39,214 nucleotides of DNA from Parabacteroides distasonis. Lineage in GTDB: Bacteria > Bacteroidota > Bacteroidia > Bacteroidales > Tannerellaceae. The DNA lies in NCBI RefSeq assembly GCF_004793765.1, contig NZ_SRYM01000036.1, positions 1 to 39,214 on the forward strand, read 5' to 3'. Below are positions 32,086-39,214 of the stretch, piece after piece; the stretch's first letter is position 1; every line of letters begins with the position of its first letter. The notes under the pieces were generated by a model. That model had not been told where the DNA came from. It worked only from the letters and a program-made list of their open reading frames with translations, and made no database searches. Both the position numbers and the translations under genes were made by a program.

Positions 32086-32841
32086 TTATATCCTTACATT
32101 GATCCCCTCGTCCTTGAGGTATTGCTTCAAGTCGCCAATCCGTATATCTCCGAAATGGAAAACGCTGGCCGCTAAAGCTGCGTCCGCCTTCCCGTTGGCG
32201 AATGTATCCCGGAAATGTTCCATCTTTCCCGCTCCACCGGAGGCGATGACCGGAATATGCAACGTCTCGGCCAAGGTAGCCAGAGCGTTGTTCGCATATC
32301 CGTCTTTTACGCCATCGTGTGTCATGCTAGTGAAAAGGATCTCGCCGGCACCACGGCTTTCCGCTTCCGAGGCCCATTGAAATAAATACTTATCTGTCGG
32401 GACACGTCCTCCGTTTAGGTAGCAAAGCCAGCCATTGTCCTCAAAATTAGCGTCGATAGCGACTACGCATACCTGACTGCCGAAGTTCTTGGCGATTTCC
32501 TCGATTAATGCAGGGTTCCGTAAAGCAGCCGAGTTGATCGAGACCTTATCAGCGCCAGCGCTAAGCAAACGATCCACGTCCTTCAACTCATTGATGCCTC
32601 CACCCACGGTAAAAGGGATGCTGATATGGGCCGCCACTTGCTTTACCAGTTCGGTGAAAGTCTTTCGCCCCTCGTGTGAGGCGGTAATATCCAAGTACAC
32701 TAATTCGTCGGCCCCTTCACGACTGTACTGGGCTCCCAGTTCTACGGGGTCTCCAGCGTCGCGAAAGTTCACGAAGTTAATGCCTTTTACAGTCTTTCCA
32801 TCCTTTATATCCAGACAGGGAACAATTCTCTTGGCTAGCAT
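32086..32841 (-). CDS. hisF: Imidazole glycerol phosphate synthase cyclase subunit
   Basis: 251-aa (beta/alpha)8-barrel cyclase subunit, which takes ammonia from HisH and turns PRFAR into imidazole glycerol phosphate and AICAR. The catalytic aspartates are in [16 protein letters not shown] (D11) and CVVAIDANF (D about 130). Phosphate-binding loops are FTVGGGI and VIASGGAG. Length and N-terminus MLAKRIVPC are canonical. Separated by 17 bp from hisA upstream and 8 bp from hisIE downstream. Confidence 0.97.
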   Translation of the reverse strand: MLAKRIVPCLDIKDGKTVKGINFVNFRDAGDPVELGAQYSREGADELVYLDITASHEGRKTFTELVKQVAAHISIPFTVGGGINELKDVDRLLSAGADKVSINSAALRNPALIEEIAKNFGSQVCVVAIDANFEDNGWLCYLNGGRVPTDKYLFQWASEAESRGAGEILFTSMTHDGVKDGYANNALATLAETLHIPVIASGGAGKMEHFRDTFANGKADAALAASVFHFGDIRIGDLKQYLKDEGINVRI

Positions 32842-32858
32842 ATATCTATTTTATTATT

Positions 32859-33578
32859 TCAAGTAAAACGAAGTAAATCTTTCAACTGGATCTTCCCCTC
32901 ATAAATGGCCTTGCCAAAAATGACGGCGGGAATCCCAGCCTCAGATAATTTCTCAATGTCTTCGATCGAGCTTACGCCACCGCTTGCTATGATATAAAGA
33001 AAGGGGATCTCGTCCCGTATCTCTTTATATAAATCGATAGCCGGACCTTGAAGCATGCCATCCCGCGCGATATCCGTGCAGATCACCTTGGTAATCCCCT
33101 TGTCGTAGTATCCTTTGATAAAAGGACTCAGTTCTTCGCTGGTCGTTTCCTCCCAACCGCTGATGGCGATCTTCTTATCTTTGGCATCGGCCCCTAATAT
33201 GATTTTCTCGCTACCGAACTTGTTGATCCAAGAGGTGAACATTTCCGGATTCTTCACGGCGATACTGCCTCCGGTTACCATCTGGGCGCCGCTTTCGAAT
33301 GCGATCTCCAGATCATCCTCTTGCTTCAAGCCCCCTCCGAAATCGATGATCAAGGAAGTTCGGGTCGCTATCCGCTCAAGGATACGGTAGTTGATGATGC
33401 GTCCTTCGCGGGCTCCATCCAAATCTACCACATGCAAACGCCGGATGCCGTTACCCTCGAACATTTTGGCCACTTCCAGAGGATCTTCGTTGTAAACCTT
33501 CTTGGTCGCATAATCTCCTTGCGTCAACCGGACACATTTGCCTTCTATTATATCTATAGCGGGAATAAGCTCAATCAT
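32859..33578 (-). CDS. hisA: ProFAR isomerase (phosphoribosylformimino-AICAR-P isomerase)
   Basis: 239-aa TIM-barrel isomerase, sister of HisF. Catalytic aspartates lie in [15 protein letters not shown] (D about 8) and [15 protein letters not shown] (D about 130); phosphate loops are DFGGGLKQ and IIASGGVSS. Its ATG overlaps the hisH stop by four bases, giving coupled translation. Confidence 0.96.
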   Translation of the reverse strand: MIELIPAIDIIEGKCVRLTQGDYATKKVYNEDPLEVAKMFEGNGIRRLHVVDLDGAREGRIINYRILERIATRTSLIIDFGGGLKQEDDLEIAFESGAQMVTGGSIAVKNPEMFTSWINKFGSEKIILGADAKDKKIAISGWEETTSEELSPFIKGYYDKGITKVICTDIARDGMLQGPAIDLYKEIRDEIPFLYIIASGGVSSIEDIEKLSEAGIPAVIFGKAIYEGKIQLKDLLRFT

Positions 33579-34165
33579 ATCTTTAAAAAGTTTTTCAATA
33601 TAACTTCTCCTACCGACCCGCTTTTTTCCGGATGGAACTGTGTGGCGTAGAAGTTGTCCTTATGTAATGCGGCACTGAACGGAAGGATGTAATCGGTCGT
33701 AGCCGCCGTGTATTCATTTACGGGTACATAATAACTATGTACGAAATAAACAAATTCCTTCTCCAATCGCTCATTGAATAGGTCGCTTTTAACGTTTGTC
33801 AAGGTATTCCAACCCATGTGAGGAACCTTGTCCTCATGCTTTCTCGGAATGAAACGTTTCACTTCCGTAGGGAAGATCCCCAAGCAATCAGCGTTTCCCT
33901 CCTCCGAACGCATGCACATCAATTGCATGCCGAGGCATATCCCGAGTATCGGTTGCTTAAGGTTCAAGATCACCTGATCCAACTTATGCTCCCTTAAATA
34001 CTCCATGGTCGTGAAAGCTTCACCTACTCCGGGAAAGATCACCTTATCCGCTTTATTTAATAATTCCGGATCAGCCGTGATGACCGGGGTAACGCCCAAC
34101 CGCTTCAAAGCGTAATCTACCGAGTAGATGTTTCCGGCATTATATTTAATAATGGCAACGTCCAT
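33575..34165 (-). CDS. hisH: Imidazole glycerol phosphate synthase glutamine amidotransferase subunit
   Basis: 196-aa class-I glutamine amidotransferase that supplies ammonia to HisF. The catalytic cysteine is in [11 protein letters not shown], and the His-Glu pair in [10 protein letters not shown] near the C-terminus. The N-terminus [14 protein letters not shown] has the typical GN motif. It is the first gene of a leftward group hisH-hisA-hisF-hisIE-ftsE, from a promoter at 34192-34199. The rest of the his pathway (hisG, D, C, B) is not in this window. Confidence 0.96.
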   Translation of the reverse strand: MDVAIIKYNAGNIYSVDYALKRLGVTPVITADPELLNKADKVIFPGVGEAFTTMEYLREHKLDQVILNLKQPILGICLGMQLMCMRSEEGNADCLGIFPTEVKRFIPRKHEDKVPHMGWNTLTNVKSDLFNERLEKEFVYFVHSYYVPVNEYTAATTDYILPFSAALHKDNFYATQFHPEKSGSVGEVILKNFLKI

Positions 34166-34191
34166 TGTTGTTAAGCATTTATATTGAGTCG

Positions 34192-34199
34192 CAAAAGTA
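34192..34199 (-). promoter_or_regulatory. -7 element of the his operon
   Basis: Minus-strand TACTTTTG fits TAnnTTTG, about 27 bp before the hisH start codon. Confidence 0.6.
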
Positions 34200-34390
34200 A
34201 CAAATTATCATTACATAATTATGAATGGCGAATGAAAAGTTCCAAAATGAAATGTATTTGTGATAAACTGGTGTGATAGGAGGGGGGGAGTGGCGGCATA
34301 ATTATGTGGCTTCTGAGGTCTCTCCAGATATTTTTGCTATCAAATATGATATTTTTTTGCGTCAGCTATTGCAGATTTAAAAATAATACT

Positions 34391-34398
34391 TACCTTTG
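34391..34398 (+). promoter_or_regulatory. Promoter of tRNA-Asp
   Basis: TACCTTTG as -7 element, with TTGC at 34369-34372 as -33 element, a normal spacing of 19 bp. The mature tRNA starts 36 bp downstream. Confidence 0.7.
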
Positions 34399-34433
34399 CA
34401 CCGCAATCGAGAGAGATAGCGATAAAAGAAAGA

Positions 34434-34507
34434 GGTTCGGTAGTTCAGCTGGTTAGAATACATGCCTGTCACGCATGGGGTCGCGGGTTCGAGTCCCGTC
34501 CGGACCG
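34434..34507 (+). tRNA. tRNA-Asp (GTC)
   Basis: 74 nt forming a full cloverleaf. The acceptor stem GGTTCGG/CCGGACC pairs with one G-U, the anticodon stem is catgc/gcatg with the loop CTGTCAC (anticodon GTC at 34468-34470), and the T-loop is GGGTTCGAGTCCC. The 3' CCA is not encoded. A terminator follows at 34528, so it is a single-gene unit. Confidence 0.97.
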
Positions 34508-34527
34508 CTTTTAAAGAAAGAAAAATG

Positions 34528-34565
34528 AAGCTCTGTAATTTAGGTTACAGAGCTTTTTCTTTTTC
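34528..34565 (+). terminator. Terminator of tRNA-Asp
   Basis: Perfect 11-bp arms aagctctgtaa (34528-34538) and ttacagagctt (34545-34555) with a 6-nt loop and T-rich tail. Confidence 0.93.
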
Positions 34566-34845
34566 CTTACGTATCAAGAATGACGACTCACCAATAAAAC
34601 GCCATGTTTATAAGACACTCGCAAAAGCAGGGGAGGAGGACGACAATCTGTTTTGCGGTAGACTTCAACGATGTTGTAAGCGAAAATGCGATAACCTTAA
34701 CGTTTTGATTGAAAATCCGGGATTATGATGACGAGGCATTTTTACGAATAGAAGAAATAGGGGATACTTTATGGTTAAATTACCCCTTTTGCCCTGTTTT
34801 TTTACATAAATATCTCTATTGGGAGGCAAAAGTAATGGGATTAGG

Positions 34846-34889
34846 CTACACTTCCCTATGTGTTTAGCTACGCTTCCGTATGTATTTAG
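34846..34889 (+). repeat. Two tandem 22-bp repeats
   Basis: Units 34846-34867 and 34868-34889 differ at three positions. Same period as the repeat pair at 19085-19128, though the sequences differ. Confidence 0.8.
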
Positions 34890-34992
34890 CGATATATACA
34901 GTAGTAATTGGGTGCGCAACCTATGGAAATGGGCGATGCATCCGTATGAAAAGCCCATTTCTTCTGCATAAATATGAGATAGGACGAATTAA

Positions 34993-35097
34993 TTTCGCTA
35001 GAATGAAAGGGTATATTTAAGCAAAGTGCTACAATACAATTGATTGCTGATATTTTTTCTCGTATTTGGTGATAGCATGTAGCTTTGCCCGGAAAAA
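34993..35097 (+). repeat. Promoter-like intergenic element, copy 2
   Basis: Blocks tttcgctagaatgaaagg (34993-35010) and tagctttgcccggaaaaa (35080-35097) match copy 1 at 26600 with the same 87-bp spacing; atttgg lies 16 bp before the TAnnTTTG in both. As in copy 1, no rightward gene follows; the esterase ends toward it. Confidence 0.7.
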
Positions 35098-35186
35098 ATG
35101 ATTCTCCGGGACTTCAGATTACATATTGTCAAATTGTCAATTTGGACGTGTTGCTTATCTTTCTCGTCTGATGGATCGCCAGCCTT

Positions 35187-36404
<1,218 letters not shown>

Positions 36405-36558
36405 TTATTTCGGAAAAAATAGAAGTTATACTTACTAGGCTCTTGTAGTATATCTTCTTTGGTGAAATAGGTATATCTTCTTTAGTATTTGTTGTATATA
36501 TTCTTTTCAGATCGGGATGATTCTTGTTGATTATAACGAATACCCGATTTCACGTTAC

Positions 36559-36566
36559 TACTTTTG
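36559..36566 (+). promoter_or_regulatory. Possible distal -7 element of the porin gene
   Basis: TACTTTTG fits TAnnTTTG, about 140 bp before the porin start. It may give a long leader in addition to the nearer promoter. Confidence 0.4.
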
Positions 36567-36665
36567 CGATCTTCTATTGTTAATTAGTCTTATGTGTTTG
36601 CACAGTATTCGCTGTTTTGTGCGGCACATTTTTATTAAAAGTGTGCAATATATGAAAAAAGTATT

Positions 36666-36673
36666 TATCTTTG
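36666..36673 (+). promoter_or_regulatory. Main -7 element of the porin gene
   Basis: TATCTTTG fits TAnnTTTG, 31 bp before the start codon. Confidence 0.6.
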
Positions 36674-36703
36674 CGACCGTTTTGTAATCAAGAAAAGTAA
36701 AAC

Positions 36704-38086
36704 ATGAAGAAAAAAGTAGTATTAGGTGCGGCATTGATGATGATGCCTTTGGTTTCTTTCGCTGGAGGATATTTGACGAATACGAATCAGCATGCAGCCT
36801 TTTTAAGGTCACTTTCGCGAGGTGCTGCAATTGATATAGACGGTGCTTTGTCAAACCCGGCAGGTCTTTCTTTTTTGCCGACAGACGGTTTCCGCATTGG
36901 TGTGAGTATCCAAAGTGCTTTCCAGACCCGGGATATCGATGCCTCTTTCAGTACATACAATGGTTTCGACCCAGTGAATAAGGTACCGACAGTGAGTGAC
37001 GTTCCCTATAAAAAATATTACAAAGGAAAGGCTGCCGCTCCTGTGATTCCGAGTGTTTTTGCGGCTTACAAAAAAGGTGATTGGACTATCTCCGGTTTCT
37101 TTGCCATTACGGGTGGAGGTGGTAAGGCTTCGTTTGACGATGGCCTGCCAATGTTCGAATCGGCTGCTATGGCTGGTATCTTCCAGGAAAGTGTGGCGAA
37201 CTATATAAAGACTGGCGGTCAAAGTCCCATCGTCACGCCGGATATGTATACTATTAACAGTGCGATGGACGGTCAGCAGTTTATTTATTCTTTGCAACTT
37301 GGTTTGGGATACAAGATCACGGATTGGCTTTCTGCTTTTGCCGGTGGCCGGATGAACTATTTTTCAGGAAACTATGACGGGTATCTGAATGCGAAACTCA
37401 AACAAAATCTAGGAGGATTGGAATTGATGGCATTGGCTTTGGATTGCGACCAGACAGGTTGGGGACTGACACCGGTTTTGGGAATCGATGTCAAATATGG
37501 TAAATTCAATTTCGGGGCTAAATATGAGTTTAAGACGAACCTGAACATCGAAAACAATACCAAGAAGTTGGATTATCCCGACAGTGCAGAAGGTTTGGTT
37601 GGCCCTTACAAGCATGGTGTGAATACGCCGAACGATATCCCTTCCATGCTTTCGGTAGCGGCCTCTTATCAGTTTTTGCCCATGTTGAAGGCTTCTGTGG
37701 AGTATCACTTCTTCGATGATAAGAAGGCGGGAATGGCTGGTGAAAAACAGAAAGAACTGGAAAGAGGTACGAATGAGTATCTGTTTGGTATAGAGTGGGA
37801 TATTGTCAAGAGATTGACCATTAGTGGTGGCGCTCAGATTACAGATTATGGTTTATCTGATAATTTCCAAAGTGATGTTAGTTTCTCCTGCGATTCTTAT
37901 TCGCTGGGCTTTGGTGCAAAAGTGATGTTGAGCGAAAAAATGGCTTTGAACGTGGGATATATGTGGACAACTTACCACGATTATACCAAGAAGATGGGCA
38001 ACTACTGCGGCACGGGACTTCCTGGGCAGAATGTGTATAGCCGCACCAACAAGGTGTTCGGATTAAGTTTGGACTACGCTTTCTAA
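36704..38086 (+). CDS. OmpP1/FadL-family outer membrane transporter
   Basis: 460-aa outer-membrane beta-barrel of the OmpP1/FadL/TodX family, used for uptake of hydrophobic compounds such as long-chain fatty acids. Signal peptide MKKKVVLGAALMMMPLVSFA; then the family's N-terminal hatch (GGYLTNTNQHAAFLRSLSRG, DIDGALSNPAGLSFLP), a set of alternating strands and a C-terminal strand ending in FGLSLDYAF, with a terminal phenylalanine as in BAM substrates. Length is normal. It is transcribed alone, divergent to the esterase and ended by a terminator. The substrate in this organism is unknown. Confidence 0.92.
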   Translation: MKKKVVLGAALMMMPLVSFAGGYLTNTNQHAAFLRSLSRGAAIDIDGALSNPAGLSFLPTDGFRIGVSIQSAFQTRDIDASFSTYNGFDPVNKVPTVSDVPYKKYYKGKAAAPVIPSVFAAYKKGDWTISGFFAITGGGGKASFDDGLPMFESAAMAGIFQESVANYIKTGGQSPIVTPDMYTINSAMDGQQFIYSLQLGLGYKITDWLSAFAGGRMNYFSGNYDGYLNAKLKQNLGGLELMALALDCDQTGWGLTPVLGIDVKYGKFNFGAKYEFKTNLNIENNTKKLDYPDSAEGLVGPYKHGVNTPNDIPSMLSVAASYQFLPMLKASVEYHFFDDKKAGMAGEKQKELERGTNEYLFGIEWDIVKRLTISGGAQITDYGLSDNFQSDVSFSCDSYSLGFGAKVMLSEKMALNVGYMWTTYHDYTKKMGNYCGTGLPGQNVYSRTNKVFGLSLDYAF

Positions 38087-38111
38087 GCTTGAAAATATTC
38101 GTATCATCCTG

Positions 38112-38147
38112 AAAAAGGAAGCTGCCTGTCGTGCGGTTTCCTTTTTT
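38112..38147 (+). terminator. Terminator of the porin gene
   Basis: Stem of aaaggaagctgc (38114-38125) with gcggtttccttt (38133-38144), using two G-U wobbles, followed by T-run to 38147. Confidence 0.85.
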
Positions 38148-38230
38148 TGATTCATGGGTAAGCGGACTTATGAGCCTATGCTTTACGGCTCATAACACAG
38201 GTTTTAGTCGCTGTAAAGCATAGCTAGGTC

Positions 38231-38317
38231 TGGCACAAAAAAGAGGCTGTCACACTTTTGAACTGTACCCCAAAAGTTTTATGTCCAATTTTTTGGGTGC
38301 AGTTCATTTCGGACACC
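38231..38317. mobile_element. Solo palindrome resembling two fused insertion-sequence ends
   Basis: The arms gaactgtaccccaaaa (38260-38275) and ttttgggtgcagttc (38291-38305) are nearly perfect inverses, and the flanks (aggctgtcacac on the left, ggacacctt on the right) continue the symmetry imperfectly. The style gaactgcacccaaaa looks like the end of an IS3-like element. No transposase gene is present. It may be a small non-autonomous element or a deletion scar. Confidence 0.5.
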
Positions 38318-38340
38318 TTCTTTTAGGCTCGTATTTCATA

Positions 38341-39084
38341 TCAAGGTAATTTCAAAGATTGGGAAAGCTCTATAATTTGTTTCCATTCTTTAGCCAAACT
38401 AACCATATCTGGATATAGGAGATCCGCTCCGGCATCTAATAATACTTGATTGGGGAGAGGTCCGGTGTTTACTGCTATTGTAAAGATATTGGCTGCCACG
38501 GCAGCTTCTACTCCCATGGGAGCGTTCTCTACTACAAAAGCTTCGTTAGGCTTCGCATCTGCTTTTTGAAGTCCCATTAAATAAGGTTCGGGATGGGGCT
38601 TACCGTATTTTACGTCGAAAGCTGTAACCATTTTTTCCCGGTTGAAATGTCCCGGATAGGTATGGTTTAACTTATCGATCAAGCTATGCTGGCCGGAACC
38701 GGTCACGACCAATCGTTGCAGTTGGGATGCTTCCACTTCTTTTAGCACCTCTGCGGCACCGGTCATAGGGGCACCGTCATTATAGGTATTGAATAGATCC
38801 GCTTTCTCTTTATAGATCGTTTGTTTCTCCTCGGCGGTAGCGTCTCGTTGGAACGTGCGTTGATATAGCTCGTTGATCGTACTTTCCCCGGTACGTCCTT
38901 CAAACATATAAAAGTCTTCCGGCCGAGAGGTTAGCTGATGGAGGGTGGCTACCTCATACCATGCTTGTGCATGAAAACGCATAGAGTCATATAATACACC
39001 ATCCATATCAAAAAGAACAGCTTTAGGAGAAAGGGATTCCTGCCTATGCTTACGGAGATATTGGATAATCGCTTCTTGAATCAT
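38341..39084 (-). CDS. HAD-superfamily hydrolase (beta-phosphoglucomutase/phosphatase-like)
   Basis: 247-aa HAD hydrolase of subfamily IA with a four-helix cap. Motif I is VLFDMDGVLYDS (D26 nucleophile and D28), motif II is RLVVTGSGQHS, the lysine is in VKYGKPHPEPYL and motif III/IV in AFVVENAPMGVEAAVAA. The VEN...GVEAA pattern and length fit the beta-phosphoglucomutase/sugar-phosphate phosphatase group. The protein begins with a short extension (MIQEAIIQYLRKHRQ) not usual in the group. Substrate cannot be told. It is expressed leftward from TACCTTTG at 39109-39116. Confidence 0.9.
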   Translation of the reverse strand: MIQEAIIQYLRKHRQESLSPKAVLFDMDGVLYDSMRFHAQAWYEVATLHQLTSRPEDFYMFEGRTGESTINELYQRTFQRDATAEEKQTIYKEKADLFNTYNDGAPMTGAAEVLKEVEASQLQRLVVTGSGQHSLIDKLNHTYPGHFNREKMVTAFDVKYGKPHPEPYLMGLQKADAKPNEAFVVENAPMGVEAAVAANIFTIAVNTGPLPNQVLLDAGADLLYPDMVSLAKEWKQIIELSQSLKLP

Positions 39085-39108
39085 GTTATTATCTTCTTAA
39101 AACCAATA

Positions 39109-39116
39109 CAAAGGTA
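39109..39116 (-). promoter_or_regulatory. -7 element of the HAD gene
   Basis: Minus-strand TACCTTTG, about 25 bp before the start codon. Confidence 0.6.
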
Positions 39117-39214
39117 CGTAATAAATTGGAATTAACGGAAATGGGGGATTAGATATGATCATTGATGTCCCATTAAAATCGGAAAGAGTACTTTGAAATT
39201 GTTGAAATTTAGTT

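Larger units (their letters stand above)
34566..35186. other. Non-coding region after tRNA-Asp
   Basis: No convincing gene in about 620 bp. It holds two tandem 22-bp repeats (34846-34867 and 34868-34889, unit ctac.cttcc.tatgt.tttag) and the second copy of the promoter-like element. A region after a tRNA is a common integration site, but no integrase or second tRNA end is seen. Confidence 0.6.

Noticed and set aside
34462-34728. An 88-codon frame starting inside tRNA-Asp
   Set aside because: It begins in the tRNA and crosses its terminator; no protein-like pattern.
34434-35186. An integrated element using tRNA-Asp as attachment site
   Set aside because: No second copy of the tRNA 3' end and no integrase gene is seen in this window.

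Overview
The window looks like chromosomal DNA of a gut Bacteroidales, most like Parabacteroides. The evidence is the repeated Bacteroidota -7 promoter motif TAnnTTTG upstream of many genes, the general lack of strong Shine-Dalgarno sites, and typical families: bifunctional MsrAB and HisIE, an OmpP1/FadL porin, a CE1-type esterase, DUF169 and YitT. The genus is inferred by gene style only.

Layout. 1-2.6 kb: two Tat-type secreted sugar-metabolism proteins (Gfo/Idh/MocA oxidoreductase and a xylose-isomerase-like TIM barrel) ended by a terminator. 2.7-6.6 kb: a large AsmA-like envelope protein, a mini-GNAT and a convergent pentapeptide-repeat protein. 6.7-7.25 kb: two broken AraC regulator genes on opposite strands. 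7.3-8.6 kb: msrAB preceded by a small ORF. 8.7-11 kb: a membrane protein, then a leftward cluster ung / DUF169 / MGMT.

11.03-15.43 kb: a three-gene restriction-modification cassette (PLD-fold nuclease, alpha-class adenine methyltransferase, beta-class methyltransferase) bounded by a perfect 52-bp direct repeat. Each repeat copy carries a leftward promoter and abuts a rightward one, so ung and the ABC-F gene on either side both keep a promoter. This is the most striking structure in the window.

15.4-25.7 kb: an ABC-F ATPase and an MFS transporter, three tandem genes for very small secreted proteins (one with an internal in-frame deletion) separated by short-period repeats, a YitT protein, a Tat-type metallo-beta-lactamase-fold hydrolase, an aminotransferase with a LolC/E-like permease, and a Vsr-type endonuclease. 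25.7-26.9 kb: an Abi-family remnant and repeat-rich non-coding DNA.

26.9-34.2 kb, leftward: hisH-hisA-hisF-hisIE-ftsE, then lysC-lysA with its own promoter, then a GT2 glycosyltransferase. 34.4 kb: tRNA-Asp(GTC) with promoter and terminator. 35.2-39.1 kb: a CE1-like esterase, an OmpP1/FadL-like porin, a solo palindrome resembling fused insertion-sequence ends, and a HAD phosphatase/mutase. Two copies of a promoter-like non-coding element (about 26.6 and 35.0 kb) lie beyond the 3' ends of leftward genes with no gene behind them.
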